The notes under the pieces are model-generated. The model had not been told where the DNA came from, ran no database searches, and saw only the letters and a program-made list of their open reading frames with translations. This document shows positions 45,036 through 56,625 of a DNA stretch of 64,000 nt, one piece after another. The translations under genes and the position numbers were made by a program. The DNA lies in the NCBI GenBank assembly GCA_015345905.1, contig JADDTR010000025.1, positions 301,604-365,603 of the forward strand, written 5' to 3'. How positions within the stretch are numbered: position 1 is the first letter of the stretch; each line of letters starts with the position of its first letter. This DNA comes from Aotearoamyces nothofagi. Lineage: Eukaryota; Ascomycota; Leotiomycetes; Leotiales; Tympanidaceae.

Positions 45036-46536
45036 TTATAACTTGACAATTTTCTCGAATGCCTCCAGCAGTATATCCGCATGGTGCTTTTGGAATATCA
45101 ACATGGGTCTCAACCGCACCGCGCGCTCTCCACATCCACCAATATTAACACCCACGGTCTTGGCCTTCTTCAAAAACTCGTCTCTTTGCGGGGTGTCGAA
45201 GGCAATGAATGTGCCTTGACCCTTTCCTCTCAGGTTCTGGAAATGGTCGGGATATTTGACTGCCAGCTTCTCGATACCACTGTAGAGGTAGTCGCCAACT
45301 TCCGCCGTGTTCTTGACGAGATCGAGACGCTCAATCTCCTCAATGATGGCACGGAAGATGAGGGCATGGGCTGGGTCACCCATCCAGGTGTTGAATTGGC
45401 GGTAAGGCTTGTTTGGGCGGAGGGCAGGGTTGCCGTAGTAGTAGCCGGCGGTTTGGGCCTTTTTGGAGAAGGTCACCATGTCGGGAGGAGACGGGAGGTC
45501 CCAGTGGTCGTGGGCCCAGAATTTTCCGGTAGCACCGACACCAGTTTGGACTTCATCGACGATCAGGAGAACATCATGTTTCTTGGTAAGTTCGCGAAGA
45601 CCACGGAAGAAAGCTGGTGATGCGTGATGGTCACCACCTTCAGATTGGACGGGCTCTACTATAACAGCGCAAGGTGGGAGGTGGTGGGTCGTGAGGAGTC
45701 GCTCAACATCGGCGAGGGACTCAGCTTCGACCTTGTCGTTATGCTCAACATTGTCTTCGAGAGGGTATTTGAGTATAGGGAAGGCGGCTTGTGGCCAGTC
45801 GAACGCTGGGATATCGAGCTTGTGGATTGGCTTAGACCGGGTGGTGGAAAGGGAGCCGAAGAGACGACCGTGGAAGGCACTCTTGAAGGAGAGGATGGAG
45901 AGTTGTGCAGCACCAGGAGCATGGTTGTTCATTGACGAGGTAAGTTCAGCCTCTGTGAATTCAACATTTGGACCACCTCGCTGTTGCTGACGCTTCCACA
46001 TGAAAGCGGCCTTATATGCGGTTTCGTTGGCATCGGAACCAGCCATAGCAGTGAAGACCTGGTCGAGGCCTTTGGGAGCAACCTTCAGGACACCCGTCTT
46101 GATGATCGAGGCCCAGTCATGGGAAGGGAAGTTTCCGAGTGCTGGACGGTCGACGAGAGCGCGGGCCATCTCCGTGGATTTGGCAGCTTCGAGGAGGGCA
46201 GGGTTGTTGTAGCCAACTGGGATAGAGGCGATTTGAGCATAGCTAATATTGTCAGACTTTGTCTTTTACATGATTATCAGAGACCTACACATCCAAGAGC
46301 ACATTTCCGTCTGGGTCCGCAATGTAGTTTCCCAAGCTCTCCTGGTAGTTGGCAAGCATGTTCACTGCTCGCGTATCAAAGACCTCGTCTAGCTCCTTAA
46401 TCGCCGCCTGACTCTTCGGTCCTGGGATGGCAGTCTTGATAATTGGGCCGGCAGGCTCGTCTGGGAAGAATGGCGCCGCCCATGTGGAAACACGGGAAGC
46501 TGGGCGCAATAGCCCTGCTGCTCGAATTGAGGCCAT
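45036..46536 (-). CDS. 4-aminobutyrate aminotransferase (GABA transaminase)
   Basis: PLP-dependent class III aminotransferase converting GABA and 2-oxoglutarate to succinate semialdehyde and glutamate, first step of the GABA shunt; called gatA in Aspergillus and UGA1 in yeast. Exons 46289-46536 and 45036-46242; the 46-bp intron (GTAGGT..TTAG) joins NVLLDV to YAQIASIPVGYNNPALLEAA. Product 484 residues. Visible motifs: TAMAGSDANETAYKAAFMWK (PLP phosphate region), VIVEPVQSEGGDHHASPAFF, LLIVDEVQTGVGATGKF with the ring-stacking Asp, and VTFSKKAQTAGYYY holding the PLP lysine near residue 342. The N-terminus MASIRAAGLLRPASRVSTWA is Arg/Ser/Ala-rich without acids, a likely mitochondrial presequence, unlike cytosolic yeast Uga1. 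Nothing appears broken. Confidence 0.95.
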
Positions 46537-47775
46537 GGCTGCTGGGCTGGGATGGTGATGGAGTGGCTGTGAGTGCAGAGGGAGCTGTGCTGGAGCTGCG
46601 GTGCGGACGGTCGAGCTGATACCGGTATCTATCTATCGGTGGGGTCATTTAGTTGGCCAGGTCCGATAACAGGAATACCCCATCTCGGCAGCGTACTTAC
46701 TTATCTCGGTGCTCCCACTCTTGAAGCAATGCCAAGAGCCGCAGCTGTACAATTGCTCGGCTTCGGTCGTGCTATTCTCAGCAGCGACAATTGGTGTTCT
46801 TGGAGAGAAGGCAGTGCAATGGAAGATGTAGGAGAGACAGCGGCCGTGGCATGGAGGGGCAGAGCATTAAATAATAATATGAGCGAGGACGTCTACGGAG
46901 ATAGCTAGCTCCTCGGGAAGCCGGCGGCCGACAAGTCGGCTGTCGCTGGCGTCAAGAGCGCTGGGACGGCAGGTCAGCGCCGGCTGGCGTGGCTGGTTGG
47001 TGGGCGTTGGCGGGTGTTGGTGGGCGCTGGCAGCACCAAGAGCACGCCAGCGCCGTAGCGGGAGATACGCTGGGGGGAGGGAGAGACTGTGCGCTGAGGG
47101 CCGCTGGGATTGGCGGCGGCGGGCGGTGGACAGGCCTGGCGGGGCCACTGGGGGCCACCGGGGGCCCGCGACTCTCGCTCGCCACGCCACAACCGCCACG
47201 GCCGATTCAGGATCCAGTTCAGGCATGCGAGCGAGGTCGGGGGAGAGGGGCGTGGCATTAGTAGAGGGAGTGGCGGCATCAGTGCCTCTGCGTGTCGTTC
47301 CGTTCCATTCCATCCCATTAGCGATTGGTATTACAGTGCAGTGCAGTCCTCGTGACTTCCTACGCTACTTACTGCGTTGCGTACTGTCGCGGCTGGCATC
47401 ACTTCACTACTTAGAAAGAAGCCCCTGCGATTGGTGCCAATTAAGCTAGGGTGCTCAGTAGGGACCCCCGGCCTAGACTGCAAAGGCTAACTCTAGCCGA
47501 TTATCCTGCCCACGGGGCACGTGATCTTGTCTTCCCCATCGCCCTCTACGATCTCGAATCTATGGAAATGGAAATGCTCTCATCTCTTGCATCTGTCACG
47601 GTGTACCAGCTAAAATGGCATGATTGTCTGGCTAGCTAGCAGTTCAATCCCTTATCTATTTCTCTACTATTAAATCTTTATTGAGTTTGGATTTCAGAAG
47701 CTCTAAGGTTTTAATTTTTTAAAAGATCATAATATATATGAGAAGTCAAAGCGACTCAAAGATGTCTTGTATTAC
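46537..47775. other. GC-rich spacer, no gene recognised
   Basis: Between the GABA transaminase start and the beta-galactosidase 3' end. 46900-47310 is very GC-rich with overlapping frames in many phases and words such as ggcgggtgttggtgggcgctgg and gggggccaccgggggcc. From 47640 it becomes AT-rich 3' flank. Left 200 bp is the probable transaminase promoter. Confidence 0.5.
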
Positions 47776-50700
47776 TCAGGCATACTGCAACCTATTCGCA
47801 TTCCATTTCGGCTGCAAATAGCTCCAGTCCCTATCAAACCCAAAGTCCGTCTGATACAGCCCATAGTTAATCAAATTAACCTCACTCAGCTTCGCACCGC
47901 TATCAGTCTGTGCCCATAAGCTCAAAGCAATCGTGTTCGATCCCTTGTTATTGATTATGCCTGGTGGGACAGGAAACCTGGTCTGGGGTCCAATATGCGG
48001 CACGTATTTGCCGTACTGGTATCCATTCACCCAGATCAGAACTCTGGCGACCGTTCCAGCTGGCGCCGAGAGTTCGATGCCTAGAGGAGCGTCGAGATCA
48101 GAGTCGATGTTCAGGTTGAATGTTGTGATATAGAATTGGATCCCGGACTTTGAGATGCCTGTTAGGGGCGAGGATGATGACGCGTTAGGAAGCTTGGAAG
48201 TTTGGAAGCCGGGAAGATGCCACCCCTGGCGCTCTCCATAGAGCCCGCCTTCATTCAGAGGCCCACGGACAGCATCGATGTTCTGATCCCCACCGGCGTT
48301 GCCCTGGATCTTCCATTCTGTGAACTTTCCCGAATCTAGCGAGGCACCTAGAATACCACGAGGGTTCTCAACGCCTTTTGCAGTTGATGTCTCATCGTGG
48401 CCGTGGTAGTCTACGACAACTGTAACCACATTATTCGAAGCCTTCAATGATACCCCGGAGCGAAAAAATGAGATGACACTGGTTATTGATGTGAGAGATG
48501 CATTTCCAGGGTTCCCTCCGATGAGAATGCCGTTAAGCCAGACGTTAAAGCCAAAGGCGAGACCACCCGAAGTAGTGATGTTCAACGACGTAGCGTTGAT
48601 GCCATCGAAATACCCGCGGTAGATCTTTGCACCAGCATAGAAGCCGTAGTCGCTGGAAAAGAGAACAGGCAGAGTTAAAGGAGCGATAGGAGAAGGGGTT
48701 GTGGTCTTGTTAGCAATGGTCCATTTGGAATCGTCAAAGTCCGGCGAGACTTCCGGGAGAGAATTGGCAGACTTCCAATTTGTTAAGGCGGGCAATGAGA
48801 CTTTGCGGGTTTCTGTTCCTGGAATTTTGGCTGTGATGGAGCCATAGGCTGTCCTGCTAGCTTGCAGAGATATGCCGTTCCAGGAGATTTCATTTATTTG
48901 CGAGGTGCCGACGTAGACTTCTATGGTGGTGGTCGTGTTGCTGTCTCCAGATATATCTACGACTCCATGGCTTAAAGAGGCGTTTCGGACGAGATATGGG
49001 CCTAGAACAAAAATTTGCTCATTTGGTTGGACAGATGGATCCGTTATGGTTGGTGGAGCCCAGAATTCCCATGCAGAGTGTAGATCTAGCAAATATAGCA
49101 AGGTGCCATCGCTGAACTTGACGGTAGTCTGGCCTGTTTCTTGGGTATAGGTAAATGTTTGTGTGCCATTATTTATTGTGTATGTTAAATTTGAGTTGCC
49201 GTATGTCTTGAAGCTTAGATTAGAGGCTCCTTTGAAACTGAATTGTCCGATCTGTCCTATACTGAGATAAAGCACTAGGACATCCACGTCGAAGACTCCA
49301 TAAGTCAATACCTCTGAAGTGCTATATAACAGTGTATGATTCCCGAAATTATAGTCCGTCACAATGATTTTGGATTGTCGCCCGTTGAGATTGACGTTTG
49401 GAACAGATACGATTCCTTGGGTAGTGTTCAGATTGATTGTAAATGTGTCCGAAGAACGAGAGTTTGACGTAGTATGTTGTACAATATAGAAGCCAGCGTT
49501 CGTATCTGGATTCGCAAGTTGCCATGTCCAAATTGCATCTGAAGAAATCTAGTCGTTGTCAGCAACTCTCATAGATTAAGAGAGAGGGATAGCTTACGCT
49601 CCATCCGGTGCCATTTCCTACCATGTATGTCTTCAAGAGATCTTTTGAGACTCTTGTAAATAATCCAATTATCTTCGTCTGTAAAATCTTGTCTTGCAGC
49701 TGTCGAGTCTCTCTTAAGGGAGCTGAATAATCATCTAGCGGTGCAATTAATATTAGAGCCAAGAGATAGTAGCCTTTGTTGCCTCACAAGAAGTATAGAC
49801 GACAGGTGCCGCAGAGTGACCCTTCAATTGTTAGTGGAGACTAGTACTTTCATGGTCAATATACTCACCCAATTTGTCCCACCCCAAGCCATATACAAAT
49901 TCTGCAGAGTGGCTCTTTGTCCGATATTGTTCTTATAATACACATCTGCAAAAGCCGGATCATGCTCTGCAAGGCAATCATCATAGAAACTTCCACCCCA
50001 AGGAGTGAAGTACCCAGACTCAAACTCCGGGAAGTAACTCGGCTGAGTGTACGAGTAATTAGAGAACCATTGGTAGTAATTTCGGACAAGACTAAAACCA
50101 CTCTCTAGATTTGTGCAGGAAAAACCTCCAGGATATGAGTCTAGACCATAAACATTGACAGCACCCCCAACATTTTCATAGTCTGTAGACCATGATATGT
50201 CGCGTTCGCCCTTTTCATTGTGACTAAAAGGCACTGTAACCCCGGCTGCGCGGAAAGCATCTTCAATTTGTTCCATATACAAGACAAGAGTATTAGTTGC
50301 CGAGTGCGTTGTCTCTTGTAATTCATTCTCGATTTGGTTCAGTATGACTGACTGAAGATTAGATGTCAGCATGTTTCGTCAACCACAAACAGGTTAATTC
50401 TCAGCATACCCCCCCTTTCGTAATTTCGTTTGCAGCAATCAGCTCTCCGACTTTTGTCACCCATGGTAGCCAAGCCTGGTGATACGCTTCGTTAGAGGTT
50501 CTGAGAGTGCCTAGACTCCCATCTGAACCCCAGAGAGCGAGGCCACCACCGTTTGTCTCGGCATTAGAATACGGTCCTGGTCTTGCAATGACGTATAGGC
50601 CTGCTTCTTTAGCGGCGTCGAATAGTCTTTGGACATTTTTGCCAGACGTCTCGAAATCGTAGACATCTTTGGATGGGGAATGATAGTTCCAGAAAAAGTA

Positions 50701-51231
50701 GACACTGAATGGAATCAGCATTTAAGTTCTACGGTCTGCTTGCAGGAGAATTGGATATACCTGACGGCATTGAAGCCGTTGGAGCGGAACTTTTGGAAGA
50801 TGTCCTTACATAAATTAGTTACCCGATAAATGATGATAGTCATGAGAGTAGCTTACAAGCCATAATTCAGGCACCGGCAGTCCTATTTTGGAGGAATTCG
50901 TTAGATTGCACATGTGTTGAATTATAGAAATCTTCTGTCAACAATTCGCGATATCTTCAAGATTACAAGTCATATATATCATCCGGAGCTGGCATAGAAC
51001 CGGGTGCTGCAGACTTACGCTGGTAATGAAATTCGGCCGAGCTTTTATCTCAAGTCAGTAAATCAGTCTTGGAGTCCTCCTAAAAAGGTAGACATACTAG
51101 ATAAACTCTCTATTCCCATTGATGAGCAAGCTATACTGATCCCACGTCACAGCATCTGTCAAGCCGTCGTTCGTAGCGATTGCCGCCGAGAACAAGGCCC
51201 ACAAAGCTGTCAAGAGTCGTAAGAAACGCAT
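47776..51231 (-). CDS. Secreted GH35 beta-galactosidase
   Basis: Hydrolyses terminal beta-galactosides outside the cell (lacA/lacB-type; family knowledge). Nine exons on the minus strand: 51098-51231, 51019-51041, 50857-50882, 50761-50804, 50410-50704, 49869-50351, 49788-49821, 49598-49734 and 47776-49548. Introns are 47-58 bp except a 136-bp one (50883-51018); all are GT..AG and the frame is continuous through 982 residues. A signal peptide opens it: MRFLRLLTALWALFSAAIA. The catalytic TIM barrel runs YSAEFHYQRLPVPELWLDIF, NGFNAVSVYFFWNYHSP, YVIARPGPYSNAETNGGG. The acid/base Glu lies in VILNQIENE and the nucleophile Glu in YFPEFESGYFTPWGG. TNWGHSAAPVVYTSYDYSAP closes the barrel. The long last exon holds the galactose-binding/jelly-roll domains and many N-glycosylation sequons. 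Several exons are only 23-44 nt. Confidence 0.95.
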
Positions 51232-54200
51232 TCTATACGATTATCGCACTGCGAAAATGCCTGAACTTTGCCCTTCATATTATGGCCGTTTGTTAGTGTT
51301 AAAAGCAGAAAAGGGTTTATATCAATACAACTCCACTGCTGTCGCAATTCAGCCATGATCCTTACTGCCCCGCCGGATTGCATCCGACGCTGGAAAGAAC
51401 CATTTCCAGCAATCGGAAGCCTGCGAGAAGACAGGCCCGGCATATACGTGCTAATGGCCCAGATGACGTATGCTAGTAGACAGTGCCATTATCCTGGCTA
51501 ATTGAGAGAGGATAGAGGCGAGGAAGAATATTTGGAAGGGAAAGTATATATATTTCTTGCGACGGCCGAAGATGTCGGTGAAGCTCAAAGCGAAGGGGTC
51601 GTGGGTTAAGAGGACTGTGGGGACCTATGCCTAAGGTATCCATTGAGCTTAGTAGATAGTTACTCGTTAGAGAAGGTCGAGACGATAAGATGCTAGGAGG
51701 CGCGGAGGGGTCGACAGAATGGATACCTGTGCGATTTCGGAATTGTCAACTTCTAATTGCATCATACATAAATTCTTCCGAACAAGCTATCGACCACGTT
51801 TTAAGGGTTCCGTGGAGATGCAACTATTGGTTCTGCCATGGCTCGGTGCGTTCCGCGTTCCGCGGAAGGTTATATCGCAATTCATGATTACAAGTGAAAA
51901 CAGCCCTTTACATTGATTTTCGTTTTCCTGTTTATGGTTTCTTCACTATGGAATCCCAGGAGCTTCGAATAGCTTTGTTCCCCGCGGCCCTGAGGCTTCT
52001 TTGATAAATGAAAGCCGATGGCCCTGTGATACTGACGATAGCTTCATTCGGCAGGAACAAGGCATCGTCAGGAACCACCAAGTCTACCCTCCAGCTTTAT
52101 CTATGACAACTTCTGACTCAGCAGCCGCAGACAAAACTCGGGATAAAGGGGGGGAGTATGGCGGTGCTTGTTTACATCATGGCCTCGGCCGATCATGATT
52201 GTGAGAACTGATACTCCCGAACTTTCGGTATACTGTACTATATAGTACTAGATCCACATTCCATAGAGCAAGCCCATTCTCACCCCATCTTTCCAAAATC
52301 AACGACAGCTCATCTTCTTTCTTGCTGTCTTTCGATCTTTCGAGTGAGCGACGACAGCATGGATTTATCTGCACAGCCAGGGCTCTTCCTTGCCTCGGTA
52401 TCTACGGCCCGTGTGCTCCTGCTGTAGCAATCCATCGGGCAATTTGTGCTTCATCCTGTAGGATCTTAGGCGACATCTTCCGGAGAACCAGTGCAGATGC
52501 TCCTTGCAAGGCCAATGAGAGGAGGCAGGTGTCGGCCTCGCCCAGCAATATATACACATATATATAGTATTACTTATTCGACAGATCTCGGATGGACAGT
52601 GCTCCAGCCTCCAGCTCGATATTATGTCGCCTGATAGCTGCAGCGTAGCCGCCGACGACCAGTCGTGCCAGTGCAGTATCAAGAAAGTTTCGCATCGATC
52701 ACTCGAAGGAGGAATTGAAATGAGTGCTCTACGGTTCGTCAGTTGTAGCACAACGGCGCAGACACAGCTTTGACAGTCATTGCTTCCAATTGTATGCTGC
52801 GTGTTTCTTATTCCGAGCAATCTCCGCCGTCGCGCCGTCGATGTCATTGATTTGCCCGGAGACCCAAGGACATACATACCCGCGGAATCCATGCGCCAGC
52901 ATCTGCAGCATCTGCAGCATCGCGGAAGCGGGTCCACGTACAGAACGCGTCGCAGACGTGAAAATATATGCTATCAGTATCAGTGTCTGGCCCGTGGACT
53001 AAATGCGTGTACTCCGTACCCGGTATGTAGCGCCCAGCAACCAGCATCTTCCCTTCACGAGTCCACAACACGCTCAAAAAGCGCGTTCTTCTTACCAGCT
53101 AAACATAACAAGCGGGTAGTGCTTCGTGAGGCACCCCATTCGTTCAGTTTCTTTGTTCAATTTCGTTATGTGCCTTATATTGATTTTTACTGCAGTCTCC
53201 TTAAGCTATTGTATTGCTGTACTTCGTATGTAGCTATTTTCCAAGCTTAACAGCGCTGGGAAACACTACGAAGCAAGGTTTCTCTATTTCTTCGAGACCT
53301 GTCAGATATCAAGACATCATTTAGCTACTTGTGGCTAGAGATGGTCTACAGTACACCTATTTAGCATCTAGACAGGCCCAATTGGAGTGACGGATGCGTT
53401 CTGAACAACGGCAAAAGCCCATACTGATCCGTCGATTGGACTTCCCCAGATTGTAATCTTAGCCCAGTGGATTGCGGATTTGCTGATTTGCTCGGTGATG
53501 TCTTGATACATGGACTCGAGAAGCAGCGCGCTCGAAGCACGGCTATCCCTGCAAACCTAGATTGTCCGCATTATATGAGCCCTAGCAATATCAGATCAAC
53601 GCGACGCGTTAAAGACCGAGCAGCTGGCCATAAACTGCTTCATTATTTCTTGGATGTTTCCAAAATATTTCTAATCCAACTGCAAGATCTATGAAGAGCT
53701 CTGACACTTCTCTCTCAATGTCGTACGCTATTATCTCCGGAGTCATCGATTGGTTTTGAGCGACTGTTTGGCCGTCTCCGTCTTCTCACTCGTGGGTGGG
53801 GCAAAGAATTGTTGCATATGTAATGATAAACCAAAACGGCCATCTCACTACGATTGTACAGTTTACGAGGTTTCGTAGAGCTTAAAAAGCTTCTATAATA
53901 AACCTTTGGAGGCCCTCTCTTCGACGATCAAGTTTTGTCGAATACGAAACCCACGCGTTCGTCAACGTACTGCACCTATCCGTCAATCCATGTCGACAGA
54001 TTCATGCGACTAGAACCCTACCAACGTCTCATATATACACTTCCCCAACAATCCCTCCGTTTGCTATCAGAGTCTAAAAAGTAGGACTGTGTGTCTTGTC
54101 CTTGTGGAAGATTGCACAGCATATACTATACGATATACGCTGATCACAAATCCTTCGCTTTCATACATCACTTCGAAGATATCAATACGCATTTAACCCG

Positions 54201-54423
54201 CTTGAGGACATCTTGAGCTTCGAATCTGACTTTCAAATATTCAAGTATCCGTTTGCTTTTCTCCTCACGGTTTGCTCTCTCATGCGATCAAGGAGGGCAA
54301 CGTGCATATGATATTACGCCGTTGAACGTAGCCATCAAAGTGGTACAGGCCCCCATATTAGCCTCGCCGCTGCTCTCAGCTTGACCCAGAGAATCAAGTT
54401 CGGCAAGAAGTACGGTCAAATCG
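51232..54423. other. 3.2-kb spacer with no recognisable gene
   Basis: Between divergent beta-galactosidase and the four-TM protein. Only short, motif-free frames are seen. A possible transcript start with TATA-like tatatagta lies near 52235-52245, followed by an ATG at 52360 that opens only an 18-codon frame; I could not extend it convincingly through an intron. The rightmost 400 bp is the probable promoter and leader of the next gene. Confidence 0.5.
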
Positions 54424-55794
54424 ATGTCTCAAATACTTCTGCTGGCCCTTGGGGCTACGGCAATTGTCAGTACGGCAGCAGCAGTCATAGTAATCATCTC
54501 GTTTGCCGTCATCCTTACTATGGCGGGTTTGTCCATCAATGTTCTCGCCATTGTAGCCTCCGTGTTCTCTATGTTAGCGCTCTCAACTTCCGTGCTGTTT
54601 GTATATCAGCATACCAGAATCGATCGCAACCAAGAAACTCAAATAAGAAGGGGACATTGGCAGAAGCTCCCATATTTGGCAGCCGCCCTATACTTGCTTG
54701 CACATGCGGCCCTACTGGCAACATTCATTTGGATGCTTTTCCGGAGGGCAGATCTACCAGAGACAACATTAGGTGGCCAGACTCAAGATGTATTAGTGGC
54801 AGCTTTCGTGCTCTGGGGAATATCCTGCCTGTTGCAAGCTCTATTCCAGCTAAGCCTAGCAGCCCGTGCTCGCACAGCCCAGCAGCAAGCCCAGGATTTC
54901 CAAAGAGATATATCAGGCATGTCCTCAGAGATGACAGAAACTTACCAGCGACGGGCAGCACTGCCTCAATCTGGTATCAAAGGCCTTATAGAGTCACCGT
55001 CATCCACGATCTCAAGCCGCAAGCTCTCAGTCTCAGTTCGCTCTTCCTTCTCGCATGTTGTGCGACCTACTTCTTCGAAAAGCTGGCTTATTCATAAATC
55101 ACCGTTTCGACCTTCATCACTAGACTCCGGAACAGGAGAACGAGAGATAATCGCTGAGGATGGATTCGATTCCTGGGATACATCAGCGGTAGATCCTAAT
55201 TCCTGGCAGAGTGTCCTGGCTGCGAACAACAATTCCAGTCCCACTCAAGGTCGTGCCCTCGAAACTATACCGGCCAGTCCAACGAATAGTAGAAGCCCAT
55301 CGCCAGGCAATATTCTAGATCTTCAGCCGCACCCGCCTCGCTCCCAAGGGAGAGAACGGTCCCACACCCACTCACCCGCGAACTCGTTTATGGATCGGCC
55401 GAGTCCACATACTCCTAGAGAAAGTGAAGCGCATATCCATCCTCTTTTTCGCTCTGATAGCCCCACACCTCCGCCTTCAGCAACTCCAGGGACGATTGTC
55501 ACAGCGGCGCCAGGCGCAGGTATGATAATCTCGAGCCGGAAAAGTCTCCCTCGTATGCGGAGCGAAAGCCTTCCCACAAGCCCCAGCCCCCTTGTCTACT
55601 CAAGCAGCATGTATGATATAAGAAGAGAGAGTAAGAAAGATGAGGATTATGACGAATTGGTCTCGCCACCAGGTCGGGAAATGACTCCTCCAATTCCCGA
55701 TTGGGTACTGAGTGCAGGACCAAGGATGAGTATGTCGAACTACTCGGCGAGGAAGAAGATGCTCGACGACCATAGCGAAACGGGGGGCAATTAA
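54424..55794 (+). CDS. Four-transmembrane protein with long Ser/Pro-rich tail (unknown function)
   Basis: Not recognised. Single exon of 456 residues. Four hydrophobic segments are visible at about residues 4-33 (LLLALGATAIVSTAAAVIVI), 36-61, 81-105 (LPYLAAALYLLAHAALLATF) and 120-145. The first two are connected by a very short loop. After TM4 a soluble tail of about 300 residues is rich in Ser, Pro and Thr with many SP/TP and RxxS-like sites (PASPTNSRSPSPGN, RSDSPTPPPSATPG, RMRSESLPTSPSP), suggesting heavy phosphorylation. The ATG at 54424 gives the first membrane span directly; a parallel frame from 54381 in another phase overlaps it and is a shadow. Probably a fungal plasma-membrane or endomembrane protein. 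Confidence 0.8.
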   Translation: MSQILLLALGATAIVSTAAAVIVIISFAVILTMAGLSINVLAIVASVFSMLALSTSVLFVYQHTRIDRNQETQIRRGHWQKLPYLAAALYLLAHAALLATFIWMLFRRADLPETTLGGQTQDVLVAAFVLWGISCLLQALFQLSLAARARTAQQQAQDFQRDISGMSSEMTETYQRRAALPQSGIKGLIESPSSTISSRKLSVSVRSSFSHVVRPTSSKSWLIHKSPFRPSSLDSGTGEREIIAEDGFDSWDTSAVDPNSWQSVLAANNNSSPTQGRALETIPASPTNSRSPSPGNILDLQPHPPRSQGRERSHTHSPANSFMDRPSPHTPRESEAHIHPLFRSDSPTPPPSATPGTIVTAAPGAGMIISSRKSLPRMRSESLPTSPSPLVYSSSMYDIRRESKKDEDYDELVSPPGREMTPPIPDWVLSAGPRMSMSNYSARKKMLDDHSETGGN

Positions 55795-56625
55795 ACATAG
55801 TGTTTAATGATTGACATGGCTTACGCCGTAAACGAATTTTGCTACTTATCTAATGGGTCGCAGCGAATGGGACGGTAGGATACCACTGGAGTTTAAGCGT
55901 GGCGTTCTGTATCTAGCAATCATAACATGCCTTCTGATGTGTCTCTGAGCTGTTGGCTCTGCTGGCGATAGGTGACCGATGCGATCAAACATTGACGCTC
56001 CGAATTATGGTGCTTCATGTGTGGTAACCGTGTCCACCGTGTCTACCGTATCCACCGTGCCGACACACTCACCACTCGAGCAGCGCCGGAAGGATGTGCA
56101 TTGGCAAGACAAACCCATAAGAGGGCGGTGGTCTTGCAGTCTGCGAGGTCTGGCGAGGTTGTGGCGACAGGGACATGCCCAGCAAGGTGGTGAGGGCTGG
56201 CGTTGGCAGGTGGTGTTGGCAGATGGCCATGGACGGACGAAACGAGTCGTCGCTGCCGGCCGTCACTCGTCAGCCCGGCGGAAGCCTCCAGCTGTCGCTT
56301 AGGGCATTAGCGAAGCTGCGGCACTAGCGAGGCCACGATTTAGCCTTCTGCCTGGGGGTTGCTTGTTCTGTCCCGAACCTGAACCTGAGGTACCTAATAA
56401 GTTAGTCAGGGAAGGCAGGCAGCGTGTGGCCGTGGCGGGTGCAGTGGCGGGCACCTAATCTGCTCCAGCATCTGCAATTCCATCATCAGCGTCCTCTGTC
56501 CTCACAACACCACCTCTCTCCGCTGAGCCGCCTCTTTGATCGTCCATCACTGACCAACACTCCCGCTTCGTGTATTGAATCCTCCCGCAAGCCCACTACG
56601 GCTACTGCCCTGGCCAGTACTCACC
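55795..56625. other. Spacer before rad23
   Basis: 830 bp in tandem orientation. A short CCGTGTCTACCGTATC-type tandem of 9-10 bp units lies at 56028-56064. The middle is G-rich (56130-56250), and the last 150 bp are a CACC/CTCC-rich leader of rad23. No gene recognised. Confidence 0.5.

Noticed and set aside
22197-46536. A functional chromatin-gene cluster (bre1, bdp1, set2, AT-hook genes)
   Set aside because: These are conserved housekeeping genes separated by unrelated genes and long spacers; nothing in the sequence shows joint control.
52360-52567. A small spliced gene starting MDLSAQPGLFLAS
   Set aside because: A gtatct donor follows, but no downstream exon continues with convincing protein sequence; the frame closes after 18 codons without splicing.
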